NCBI GenBank assembly: GCA_947179295.1
Contig: CAMXAZ010000008.1
Coordinates: forward strand, 1-61,564
Direction of reading: 5' to 3'
Source of the DNA: an uncultured Muribaculaceae bacterium
GTDB lineage: Bacteria; Bacteroidota; Bacteroidia; Bacteroidales; Muribaculaceae
DNA length: 61,564 bases
In this document: positions 26,498 to 35,939 of the stretch, piece after piece
How positions within the stretch are numbered: position 1 is the stretch's first letter
How the letters are laid out: every line of letters begins with the position of its first letter
Translations under genes and position numbers: made by a program
The notes under the pieces: generated by a model
Database searches by the model: none
What the model saw: only the letters and a program-made list of their open reading frames with translations
Told to the model about the DNA's origin: nothing

Positions 26498-29400
26498 TTA
26501 TACGTGGTAATTTGTTGCCTTACCCTCTTTATCCTGATAAACAGAAGGCAGAACACCAAATTCTTCCTTAAAATATTTGCTGAAGTATTTGGGATTGTTG
26601 TAGCCAAGCTGGAAGGCGATTTCCGAGACGTTCAGCTGGCTTTCGCGCAACATCTGTGCCCCTCGTTTCAGGCGGATCAGGCGGATGAATTCAACCGGAG
26701 TCTTGCCGGTAGTGGCCTTTAGTTTTTTGTAAAGGTGCACGCGGCTCATGCCGAGGTGGCTGCTGAGCTCTTCAACCGATAGGTCGGGACGTTTGATGTT
26801 TGTCACTACATATTTGATGGCTTTTTCTACCATTTTTTCATCCAGAGGTGTGATCTTGATGGTGTCAGGTTCGGGGTTGATGAGCGAGCGTCCGTTGCCT
26901 CGATGGGAGAGCGAGATGAGTTTTTTCATCTTCAGTAGCAGCAGTTCAATGTTGAAGGGCTTGGTTATGTAATCGTCGGCTCCGGTGGTCAGGCCTTCGA
27001 CTTTGGCGCCGATATCATGTTTGGCTGTAAGGATGATGACCGGTGTAGAGGCAAGATCCGGGTTGGATTTGAGTTTGCGGCAGAGTTCGAGACCGTCGAT
27101 TCCGGGCATCATGAGATCGGTCAGTACGATTGCCGGTCTGATTGATTCGAGCAGCCGGAGTGCGGAGGCTCCGTCAGAGGCTGTCATGACGTGGAAGTCG
27201 TGGCTGAGACCGTCGCGCAGAAATTCGATCATGTCGCGGCTGTCGTCAACCACCAGGGCTGTCGGTTTGTCAGTAGTAGCCGGCTCCTGCTTTTCTGCCG
27301 ATGGTTGTTCCGGCTGTACGTCAAGAAGTTCAGTGTCAGGAAGAGCTACGGTTTCGCTGACGGGCGGGGGTGTTTCAGTCAGCGGGGTCTGCTTTATAAG
27401 CGGAATGCTGATTGTGAAAATTGTTCCTCCTCCCGGATTGTCGGAGATCTCGATGGTGCCGTTGTGGAGTCTGATATATTCGTTTACCATGCTTAACCCG
27501 ATGCCGTTGCCCGTCATTGAACTGTCTGCTTTGGCATTATCAGCCTGGAAGAAACGGTCGAAGACATGAGGCTTATCGCTGTCGCTGATGCCTATGCCTG
27601 TGTCTGACACTTTGATGATGACTGAAGTCGGGGTGGTTGACAGCTCGGTTTTTACCTCTCCTCCTTCGGGGGTAAACTTGAATGCGTTTGACAGGAGGTT
27701 CATGATTGATTTGTAGAGTTTGTCTTCATCAAACATGGCATTCAGTTCCGGGGTGGCGGAGGTGAATGTGAGGCGTATGTTTTTACGCTCGGAGAGGTTG
27801 GCGAATGAATGGCAGACTCCGCGCACAAAGCCGACAATCTCACCCTCCGACAGGTGGAGCGACAGACCGGTGACTTCATTTTTCCTGAAGTCAAGCAGCT
27901 GGTTGACAAGCATGAGCAGGCGCATGGCGTTGTTTCTCATCAGGGTCAGACGCTTGAGCTGTTTTTCGTCGGTAGTCTCCTTGATCATGCTTTCAAGAGG
28001 GGAGACTATCAGTGTCAGCGGAGTGCGGAGTTCGTGGCTGACGTTTGTGTAGAACTTGAATTTCAGCTGGTTGATTTCCTCTTGCTTGACAAGGGCGTCT
28101 TCTTTGCGCTTCTCGTTGAAGCGGCGGCGTTCGCGCAGTTTGATGTGGCGGATAAAGGCGTAGACAAGCAGGCACAGTATAAGTGCATACAGCAGTTTGG
28201 CCCATACCGACAGCCAGAAGGGCGGGTGCATTATGATGGTCAGTTCCGCTGCGCTTACACTTTCGTAACCGTCATTGTTGACGGCTTTTACAAGCAATCG
28301 GTAGGTGCCTGGTGCCAGATTGGTGTAGCTTGCACGGTGGACTCCGGGAGGTGTGGTCATCCATTCATCATCAAGGCCTTCAAGCTTGTGCTGATAGGTG
28401 GTTTTTTCGGGGAATATGTAGTTGTCAGTGGCAAATGTCACTGAAAATGATGAGTTGTCAGGCCAGAGTTCAAGTGTGCCGCCATGATTCGGCGATGATT
28501 TCAGCAACACATGGCCTTTGACATTTTCTCCGACTCTGATGGTTTTTGATCCGACACTGATGTCTGAGAACATCACGTTTGGGAGCGCTCGGTTGTGACG
28601 GATGCTGTCAGGGTTGAATTCATTGAGACCGTAAAGGCTGCCTATGAATATCTGGCCCGAAGGGAGACGGCCGAAGGAGCGCTGGTTGAAGTCGCAGTTC
28701 TGCAGGCCGTCGGCTGAGTCATAGCGGTGAGTGGTATATGAGAATTCTCCGGTTTTGTCATTGAATCTGACCGTAAATTTCACGAGATTTCCTCCTTCGC
28801 TGGCCCAGACATTGCCGTTGTTGTCGATCTGCAGGCCGAGTATGAAATCAGGTGTGGCTTTGTCGGGCGATGTCTTTAGCGGGATTATCCGTTCTCTACG
28901 AGGGTCGTAGATGTGCAGGCCGCGGGTTGAGGCCACCCATAGGAGATCGCGGGTGTCGTGGAGCAGGTCGTTGATTTTCAGCCCGTCAAGGAGCGGAATG
29001 CTGGAAAATTTTTCTTTTATGGGGTCGAAGACGGCGACTCCGGATGAGGTGGCGATGTAGATGCGTCTTTCACCCTCACCATCGCGCGCGATGTCAAGTA
29101 TGTAGTCCGAAAGAAGATCGGAGTTGGACATGTTGTATGATTTCACTTCGAGCGACTTCGGGTCGAGGATGTAGAACCCGTGGCCGAGTGTACCGATCCA
29201 GATTTTGCCGTCAGGAGCTTTGGCCAGTGCCCAGGTGTAGGCGTTGTCAAGCGTCGTTCCGGTGTCCAGAGTCTCTATTTTCCCGTTGCGGCATCGGCGC
29301 AGGCCGCGTGCGAAGGATCCGAAGTAGAGAGTGCCGTCGGGGAGTTCGAGCATGGTGGTGATTGCCGGATGCGCGCCGTTGTCTGTGAGGTAGGGGACAG

Positions 29401-30538
29401 GGGTGCGGCTGTTGGTGCGTGGATTCCACTTTATAATACCTGCGGCATCGGTGCCTATCCACACCGAACCGTCGATCTGCGACGGATACAGACAGTTGAC
29501 ATCCGGAAAGGGGATCAGACGGAATTTGTCGGCGCTTTCATTATGATAATATATACCTTTTTTATATGTGCCGATCCAAAGTGATCCGGCGTTGTCGTCA
29601 TAAAGCGCGGTGACAGTGTTGCGTATGCCGGAACTTGCCGTTGTGCTTACAGGGATGAAGCGGAAGCGACCGTTTTCGCGCACCACTTTTTCGAGGCCGT
29701 TGTGGTCGCGGGCTATCCAGCGTATGCCGGAGCTGTCGTGCATAAATGTTTTGACCACTTTCCGGTTTCTGTCATCGGGAAGAAGCTGGTTGGCCCAAGA
29801 ATGGCTGCGTGTGTCGTAGAGCCATAGCCTTTCGTTGCTGAAGATCCAGGCCAGCCCGTCGTTGTCGGTCTCGATGGTATAGACGAAGGTGGTGCTTGGG
29901 TCGGTGTCCTGGGCTATGAGAGAGTCTGTGCGTGTGACAAGCAGGTTTTCAGGTGATATGAATTTTATGACACCGTGGTTGTCAATGGTAATGATCTCAT
30001 TGGCTGTTGATGTAATGTCTGTTATTTCCTCATCGGCATAACTTTTGTCTTTCAGCAGTTCGGCTTTGTCAGAGCCGGGCTTTACATGGTATAGCCCTTC
30101 GCCTTGAATGTGGAACCACGCACCTTTACCGCTGTCGAAATAGATCAGAGACGGGGCAGATTTGATATTGAATTCCTTCAGGACAGGCGTGAGGTCGGTC
30201 GACAGGCAGTCTGAAACCGGGTCATAAACGAGATATGTCTTCCCGGACCGTACCCACAGGCGTCCTTTGCCGTCTTCCTGTATGTCGGTAATGTCTTCGT
30301 CATAGGAAATCATCACGGAGTCTTCGGCGGCAGGGAGGTAGATCTTGAAGCCGTAGCCGTTGTAACGGCAGAGACCGGAGGATGTTCCAACCCACAGGAA
30401 GCCGTCGGAGTCACGGTGAAAGGCGTTTATTTTGTTGTTTGCAAGACCGTTGGTAGTGTCAAGATGTTTCAATGAGAACTCCTGGGCTGCGCCGAAGAGG
30501 AAACAAAGTGTCAGGCTTATGAGTAAGGGTAAACGCAT
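26498..30538 (-). CDS. Hybrid two-component system regulator (HTCS)
   Basis: One-protein sensor-regulator of 1346 residues. Order: signal peptide; periplasmic two-propeller sensor of Reg_prop repeats (about 20-700; DSDGFLWVGTSSGLCRYNG is one repeat); Y_Y_Y beta-sandwich (about 710-780); transmembrane helix (LLYALILCLLVYAFIRHI); histidine kinase with H835 in SHELRTPLTL and ATP-binding GNGIGLSMVNEY; receiver with phospho-acceptor D1141 in LTDLMMPGIDG; C-terminal AraC-type HTH (GMSRVHLYKKLKATTG; GYNNPKYFSKYFKEEFG). It should bind an oligosaccharide in the periplasm and activate the adjacent utilization genes. It lies between the GH31-GH2-GH3 genes and the divergent susCD operon. All catalytic motifs look intact. 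Confidence 0.96.
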   Translation of the reverse strand: MRLPLLISLTLCFLFGAAQEFSLKHLDTTNGLANNKINAFHRDSDGFLWVGTSSGLCRYNGYGFKIYLPAAEDSVMISYDEDITDIQEDGKGRLWVRSGKTYLVYDPVSDCLSTDLTPVLKEFNIKSAPSLIYFDSGKGAWFHIQGEGLYHVKPGSDKAELLKDKSYADEEITDITSTANEIITIDNHGVIKFISPENLLVTRTDSLIAQDTDPSTTFVYTIETDNDGLAWIFSNERLWLYDTRSHSWANQLLPDDRNRKVVKTFMHDSSGIRWIARDHNGLEKVVRENGRFRFIPVSTTASSGIRNTVTALYDDNAGSLWIGTYKKGIYYHNESADKFRLIPFPDVNCLYPSQIDGSVWIGTDAAGIIKWNPRTNSRTPVPYLTDNGAHPAITTMLELPDGTLYFGSFARGLRRCRNGKIETLDTGTTLDNAYTWALAKAPDGKIWIGTLGHGFYILDPKSLEVKSYNMSNSDLLSDYILDIARDGEGERRIYIATSSGVAVFDPIKEKFSSIPLLDGLKINDLLHDTRDLLWVASTRGLHIYDPRRERIIPLKTSPDKATPDFILGLQIDNNGNVWASEGGNLVKFTVRFNDKTGEFSYTTHRYDSADGLQNCDFNQRSFGRLPSGQIFIGSLYGLNEFNPDSIRHNRALPNVMFSDISVGSKTIRVGENVKGHVLLKSSPNHGGTLELWPDNSSFSVTFATDNYIFPEKTTYQHKLEGLDDEWMTTPPGVHRASYTNLAPGTYRLLVKAVNNDGYESVSAAELTIIMHPPFWLSVWAKLLYALILCLLVYAFIRHIKLRERRRFNEKRKEDALVKQEEINQLKFKFYTNVSHELRTPLTLIVSPLESMIKETTDEKQLKRLTLMRNNAMRLLMLVNQLLDFRKNEVTGLSLHLSEGEIVGFVRGVCHSFANLSERKNIRLTFTSATPELNAMFDEDKLYKSIMNLLSNAFKFTPEGGEVKTELSTTPTSVIIKVSDTGIGISDSDKPHVFDRFFQADNAKADSSMTGNGIGLSMVNEYIRLHNGTIEISDNPGGGTIFTISIPLIKQTPLTETPPPVSETVALPDTELLDVQPEQPSAEKQEPATTDKPTALVVDDSRDMIEFLRDGLSHDFHVMTASDGASALRLLESIRPAIVLTDLMMPGIDGLELCRKLKSNPDLASTPVIILTAKHDIGAKVEGLTTGADDYITKPFNIELLLLKMKKLISLSHRGNGRSLINPEPDTIKITPLDEKMVEKAIKYVVTNIKRPDLSVEELSSHLGMSRVHLYKKLKATTGKTPVEFIRLIRLKRGAQMLRESQLNVSEIAFQLGYNNPKYFSKYFKEEFGVLPSVYQDKEGKATNYHV

Positions 30539-30971
30539 GGCGTTAACATTTAAGGAGTATTTACATTCACAAAGTAAAATGATTTTTATGAAATATCCAA
30601 ATCAATGGCGGTTGCGGGTAGTGGAATAACATTTGCATCAAGAATGCAATATGTTGAGTGCCAGAGATGAAATCTGTTTAATAAAACATTTTAAGCTAAT
30701 AAAGTTAACAAATGGCTCCCGGTCAGAGACGTTTTTATCCCATATAATAGGAATAAAAAATTGGTGGTTACGAAAGCAATCTTTACATTTGCTTAATTTT
30801 ATTAGGCTATCGCACTATCTTCTTACCTTAAAAACAAAGTTCTGCATTTGCTCCAAACCTGCATACAGTACTTTGCCTGACATACAATTTATAGGCCGAG
30901 CGCGGCCGCACACAGAACGAGAACAACAAAAAACAACAAAACTAACCAGTAAAACTAAATCTATTCATCTA
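30539..30971. promoter_or_regulatory. Divergent control region between the HTCS and susC
   Basis: 433 bases without a believable gene. Three copies of CATTTGC lie at 30630-30636, 30786-30792 and 30845-30851; the first belongs to the inverted repeat TTGCAT-N5-ATGCAA. TTTG (30847-30850) followed 17 bases later by GTACTTTG (30868-30875) is a weak candidate susC promoter, with a leader of about 90 nt that ends in an A/C-rich stretch. The reading frame open upstream of susC from 30633 has no signal peptide or family match and is treated as leader. Confidence 0.45.
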
Positions 30972-33900
30972 ATGGGAAAAAACAATTTGGAACGATGCAA
31001 GTCTCTGCGTCTCTTCCGGACTGCCCTGCTGGCATTCTGTCTTCTGGCCGGAATGACCGCATCGGCCGCTCCTCTGACTGTATCAGGTACAGTCACCCAG
31101 GCATCCGACGGTGAACCGCTTGTCGGAGTCAGTGTCCTCATCAAGGGCTCGTCGCAAGGCACATCGACGGACATTGACGGCAACTATACCCTTAAGGCCG
31201 ACGAAGGCGCCACTCTCGTATTCTCCTATGTAGGTTTCACAACCCGCGAGATCAAAGTAACGTCCGAACGCATGGATGTCGCCCTCGTAGAAGACTCCGA
31301 AGTGCTTGACGAAGTAGTGGTAGTGGGCTACGGCGTCCAGAAAAAGAAACTTGTCACCGGCGCTACCGCACAGATCAAGGGTGACGACATCGCCAAGATG
31401 AACACCACCTCACCTCTTCAGGCCATGCAAGGCCAGCTCCCCGGTGTCAACATCGCCAGTGAGTCAGGACAGCCCGGAGCAGGCATGAAAGTGACCATCC
31501 GCGGTCTCGGCACCACAGGCAACGCACAGCCTCTTTACCTCATTGACGGTATCGGCGGTGACATCTCCACTCTGAACCCTGCGGACATTGAAAGCATCGA
31601 CGTGCTGAAAGACGCAGCCTCGGCAGCCATCTATGGCGCGCAGGCAGCCAACGGCGTTGTGCTCATCACCACCCGCCAGGGCCGTGAAGGCAAAGCCAAA
31701 GTTACTTTCGACGGCTACTACGGCTGGCAGTCAGCTCCACGCAAGGCAAAGATGCTTAACGCTCAGGAATATATGACTATCATGGACGAACAGCAGATCA
31801 ACAGCGGCCTCGCTCCCTATGACTGGTCGTCGATCAGCAGCATTTGGCGCCGTGATGCCGACGGCAACCCCGTTTCGGTCTATGACACCGACTGGATGGA
31901 TGCAATGTTCAAGGACAACGCCAAGACTCAGAGCTACACTCTCGGTGTGACAGGCGGCTCGGTGAATTCAACCTATGCCATGTCACTCGGCTACATCAAT
32001 CAGGAAGGTATCGTTGGCGGTAAGGATGCTTCTGACTACTCCCGCTACAATTTCCGAATCAACTCCGACCACAAGCTTTTTGACGGTCTCGTGACCGTAG
32101 GCGAACAGGCAAGCTTCGTCTATGTCCACTCTACCGGCATCGGCGTGGGCAACCAGTATAACAACACCCTCCGCGGCGCGTTCTACACATCTCCGCTCGC
32201 ACCTATATATAATGCCGACGGCGATTTCAACTCAACCGTCAATTCCGACTGGAACAAGGGCGACGGCAACCCCTACGGCAACATGATGCTGCTTAAGAAC
32301 GACAACAAAAACGCCACCTTCTCAGGCAATGTCTATGCCCAGATCGAACCGATCAAGAACCTCAAGGTGCGCACAGTGTTCGGCGCTGTCTACGGTGCTT
32401 CCGAATACCGCAGCTTCGAGCCGGTCTTCCAGTTCACCTCGACTGACACCTCTCACTCCTACACAAAGGTAGCCCAGAACAAGACCAACTCTCTCGGCAT
32501 GACCTGGACCAACACCGCTACCTACGACTGGGACATCAAAGACCACCACTTCAACGCCCTCATCGGTATGGAAAGCTACCGCTATTCAGGTTCTTACCTC
32601 GAAGCCAAGCAGGGTCATCTCAAAGAAGGCTTCGATGACTGGAGCCACGCATGGATCAGCAACGGCACAGCAGCCTCTACAGCCGACGGCCTCAACGCCG
32701 CAGGTTATCCTCATGACGAATCACGTTCGGTCAGCTACTTCGGTCGTATTGGCTGGAACTGGAAGGAAAAATACATGATCAACGCCACCGTGCGCCGCGA
32801 CGGCTCCTCGAAGTTTGCCCGTGGCCACCGCTTCGGCACCTTCCCCTCTGTTTCGGCAGGCTGGAACATCTCCAACGAAAAATTCATGGAATCTACCCGC
32901 TCATGGCTCGACTTCCTCAAGATCCGCGCAAGCTGGGGCCGCGTAGGTAACCAGAACATCGACAATTACCAGTATCTCTCACCGATCAAGAACCTCTACG
33001 CCAACTACTTCTTCGGACAATACCTGGGCCCCAACGGTGTCTACAACGGTGAATACAACTCAACCTGGGCCGACAACTGGGGCGCATACCCCGAACGTCT
33101 CGGCAACCTCGACATCACCTGGGAAACTTCCGAGCAGACCGACTTCGGTTTTGACGCCCGCCTCTTCAACAGCCGTCTTGCCGTAGCTTTTGACTTCTAC
33201 CTCAAAAATACCAAAGACTGGCTTGTTGTGGCCCCGATCCTTGCCACCGCAGGTACTGACGCTCCCTTCATCAACGGAGGTAACGTGAAAAACACCGGTG
33301 TCGAATTCAACCTCACCTGGACCGACGTCATCGGCCGCGACTTCTCCTACAGCGTAGGTGTCAACGGCGCGTTCAACAAAAACAAAGTCGGCTCGATACC
33401 CAACCAGGACGGTATCATCCACGGCAATGTCAACGAACTCTACAACAACACCCCTGAATTCTACCGTGCTGAAAACGGCAAGCCCATCGGCTACTTCTGG
33501 GGCTTCAAGACCGCAGGCATCTTCCAGAACCAGGAGCAGATCAACCAGTGGCTTCAGGCAGGCAACGGTGTGCTTCAGGACAATGTGCAGCCCGGCGACG
33601 TGATCTTTGTCGACATCAACCGTGACGGTGTCATAAATGACAATGACAAAGTCAACCTCGGCAACGGCATGCCCAAGTTCACCTACGGCTTCAACATCAA
33701 TCTCTACTACAAGAACTTCGACCTCGGCCTTGTTGCCACAGGCGCAGCCGGTCAGAAGATCGTGCAGAGCTACCGCAGCTGGGACAGCCAGCAGGCCAAC
33801 TACACCACCCGTATCCTCGGCCGCTGGACAGGCGAAGGAACATCCAACAAAATTCCGCGTGTGACCAACCAGAACATCAACTGGCAGTTCTCCGACCTCT

Positions 33901-34151
33901 ATGTGCAGGATGGCGATTTCCTCCGTCTCTCGAACCTCACCTTCGGCTACAACTTCGCTCCTCTCATGAAGCAGAAATGGTGCAGCAACGCCCGTCTCTA
34001 CTTCCAGGTTCAGAACCTCTACACATTCACCAAATATGACGGAATGGACCCGGAAATCGGTTATGGCACCCAGGCATGGGTATCAGGCGTAGACCTCGGC
34101 TACTATCCGCGCCCGCGCACCTTCCTCTTCGGTGTAAACCTCGCGTTCTAA
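30972..34151 (+). CDS. SusC/RagA-family TonB-dependent outer-membrane transporter
   Basis: TonB-dependent transporter of 1059 residues that forms the barrel beneath a SusD lid and imports oligosaccharides. Signal peptide to about residue 33; carboxypeptidase-regulatory-like domain (SGTVTQASDGEPLVGVSVLI); TonB-box-like DEVVVVGYG (about 112-120); plug domain with VTIRGLGTTG, YLIDGIGGD and IYGAQAANGVVLITT; 22-strand barrel ending in the aromatic FGVNLAF. I chose the ATG at 30972 since it gives a proper signal peptide. Codon use is strongly biased to C-ending codons compared with the HTCS, suggesting high expression. First gene of the rightward operon; susD follows after 33 bases. Confidence 0.95.
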   Translation: MGKNNLERCKSLRLFRTALLAFCLLAGMTASAAPLTVSGTVTQASDGEPLVGVSVLIKGSSQGTSTDIDGNYTLKADEGATLVFSYVGFTTREIKVTSERMDVALVEDSEVLDEVVVVGYGVQKKKLVTGATAQIKGDDIAKMNTTSPLQAMQGQLPGVNIASESGQPGAGMKVTIRGLGTTGNAQPLYLIDGIGGDISTLNPADIESIDVLKDAASAAIYGAQAANGVVLITTRQGREGKAKVTFDGYYGWQSAPRKAKMLNAQEYMTIMDEQQINSGLAPYDWSSISSIWRRDADGNPVSVYDTDWMDAMFKDNAKTQSYTLGVTGGSVNSTYAMSLGYINQEGIVGGKDASDYSRYNFRINSDHKLFDGLVTVGEQASFVYVHSTGIGVGNQYNNTLRGAFYTSPLAPIYNADGDFNSTVNSDWNKGDGNPYGNMMLLKNDNKNATFSGNVYAQIEPIKNLKVRTVFGAVYGASEYRSFEPVFQFTSTDTSHSYTKVAQNKTNSLGMTWTNTATYDWDIKDHHFNALIGMESYRYSGSYLEAKQGHLKEGFDDWSHAWISNGTAASTADGLNAAGYPHDESRSVSYFGRIGWNWKEKYMINATVRRDGSSKFARGHRFGTFPSVSAGWNISNEKFMESTRSWLDFLKIRASWGRVGNQNIDNYQYLSPIKNLYANYFFGQYLGPNGVYNGEYNSTWADNWGAYPERLGNLDITWETSEQTDFGFDARLFNSRLAVAFDFYLKNTKDWLVVAPILATAGTDAPFINGGNVKNTGVEFNLTWTDVIGRDFSYSVGVNGAFNKNKVGSIPNQDGIIHGNVNELYNNTPEFYRAENGKPIGYFWGFKTAGIFQNQEQINQWLQAGNGVLQDNVQPGDVIFVDINRDGVINDNDKVNLGNGMPKFTYGFNINLYYKNFDLGLVATGAAGQKIVQSYRSWDSQQANYTTRILGRWTGEGTSNKIPRVTNQNINWQFSDLYVQDGDFLRLSNLTFGYNFAPLMKQKWCSNARLYFQVQNLYTFTKYDGMDPEIGYGTQAWVSGVDLGYYPRPRTFLFGVNLAF

Positions 34152-34184
34152 ATCCACTTTCTTACAAAGTTTAGATCTATACAA

Positions 34185-35894
34185 ATGAATAAATTTAAAT
34201 TCAACATACTCGCACTCGGTGTTGTCGGGCTGCTCGGCATGAGCTCATGCTCCGAAAGCTTCCTCGATGTAAATTCGAAGACAAATTCCAACACCGACAA
34301 TTTCTATAAGACCGAAGCCGACGCATGGCGCGCGCTGATCGGCTGCTACAACGGCTGGCGTCAGACTTCAACCGCTCCCGGCATAGGTTTCTACGTAGCT
34401 TCCACCGTCATGGGCGATGAATGCTATGGTGGCACAGGCAACTCCGATGCCCGCAACTATCAGGTCATCGACCGTTTTGACCAGAGCGAATCGCCCGCCG
34501 ATCTCCAGATGTATGCACAGGATTGGAAGATGTATTACCAGGGAGTCTACCGCTGCAACGAACTTATAACCCGTGAAGATCAGATCAAGTGGAAAGACAA
34601 AGACTCGAACCGTGGTCTCTATATGGGTGAATGTCATGCTCTCCGCGCCTTGCTCTATTTTGACATGGTACGCCTCTGGGGCAACATCCCTCTGTTCCTC
34701 GAACCCGTCAATGAAAACCGCAGTCAGGCTGATCCCGCAGAAGTCTATGCTGCTATTTTCGAAGATCTCAAATATGCGATCGCCAATATCCCTGACGACG
34801 CAAATCTTGAAAAATCACAGTTCGGCCGTATCACAAAATATGCTGCAGAAGCAATCCTCGCCCGTGCCTACCTTTATTATACAGGCTATTACGGACAGGA
34901 ACCCGGTTTTACCAATGAATCCGGCGTAACCACAGGCGTTGTCACAAAGGCAGAAGCCCTTGCAGCTGTCGAAGATGTCATTGCCAGCGGCAACTACGAA
35001 CTTCTTGATTCATACAAAGACTTCTGGCCGGCATCGTCGCTCGTGGCCAACACAACCTCGGCCGGATGGAACGAAGCAGCCTCCACTTACGCCGGTGATG
35101 CAAACTCAGAAGTGGTACTCAGCATGAACTTCACTCCTATGGCCTCATATGCTACCGACGGATCGGCTGACGGCAACCGCTGGCAGGTGATGATGGGTAT
35201 GCGCAGCCCGCTCAGCGTGGTTCCCTACTACTGCGGCTGGGGCGCATGCACCGTGATTCCCTCATTCATCAATACGATCTATGATGCTGCCGACCCCCGT
35301 CGCACAGCAGGTGTGATTGATATCGCAGGCGAGGGCATCGGGTCAGACGCAAACTTCAAACCGTCATATAATGACTGGCGTGAATATACCGGATATACTG
35401 TTAAAAAATATTCACCCATCGCCTTCTATCAGCTCGAAAACGGAGCTCTGGTCATAAAAAATGCTAATATGTCTACCGGAGCCGGTGATATGCAGATCAA
35501 TAACTGCCAGCCGTACAATATTATGCGCTATGCCGACGTTCTTCTGATGGCAGCCGAACTCGGCTCGCCTCAAGCTGCAACCTACATGCACCGCATTCGT
35601 TCGCGCGCCGGCCTTTCAGACATCCCTGTCAACAAAGAGAACATCATGGCGGAACGTGCCCGCGAACTTGCCTTTGAAGGCATCCGTTACTGGGATCTCC
35701 TGCGTCAGGGAGTTGAAGTGATGGCTGATGCTGTTGTTGCCGGTGCCGGTTCCGTACAAAATGGCGGATCTACCGGTCAGGTATCATACAACCGCAACAA
35801 GATCATCGCCACAAAGGGTCTTTCGCAGATTCCCAATGATCAGATTATTCTTTCAAACGGTGTGCTTAAGCAGAACCCAGGTTGGGCTAATTGA
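34185..35894 (+). CDS. SusD/RagB-family surface lipoprotein
   Basis: SusD-like outer-membrane lipoprotein of 569 residues that caps the SusC barrel and binds the glycan. Signal peptide with lipobox GMSSC; ESFLDV after the cysteine is the common SusD N-terminus. TPR-like helices follow (MGECHALRALLYFDMVRLWG is the hallmark motif), and the C-terminal RARELAFEGIRYWDLLRQG is the conserved RagB/SusD tail. Located 33 bases after susC. Confidence 0.94.
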   Translation: MNKFKFNILALGVVGLLGMSSCSESFLDVNSKTNSNTDNFYKTEADAWRALIGCYNGWRQTSTAPGIGFYVASTVMGDECYGGTGNSDARNYQVIDRFDQSESPADLQMYAQDWKMYYQGVYRCNELITREDQIKWKDKDSNRGLYMGECHALRALLYFDMVRLWGNIPLFLEPVNENRSQADPAEVYAAIFEDLKYAIANIPDDANLEKSQFGRITKYAAEAILARAYLYYTGYYGQEPGFTNESGVTTGVVTKAEALAAVEDVIASGNYELLDSYKDFWPASSLVANTTSAGWNEAASTYAGDANSEVVLSMNFTPMASYATDGSADGNRWQVMMGMRSPLSVVPYYCGWGACTVIPSFINTIYDAADPRRTAGVIDIAGEGIGSDANFKPSYNDWREYTGYTVKKYSPIAFYQLENGALVIKNANMSTGAGDMQINNCQPYNIMRYADVLLMAAELGSPQAATYMHRIRSRAGLSDIPVNKENIMAERARELAFEGIRYWDLLRQGVEVMADAVVAGAGSVQNGGSTGQVSYNRNKIIATKGLSQIPNDQIILSNGVLKQNPGWAN

Positions 35895-35939
35895 CCTTAA
35901 GGAAACACACAGTTATTATATTATTATTTTCTGAAAAAC

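Noticed and set aside
30633-30971. N-terminal extension of the first SusC by 113 residues
   Set aside because: The extension has no family match and would bury the signal peptide that begins at 30972.
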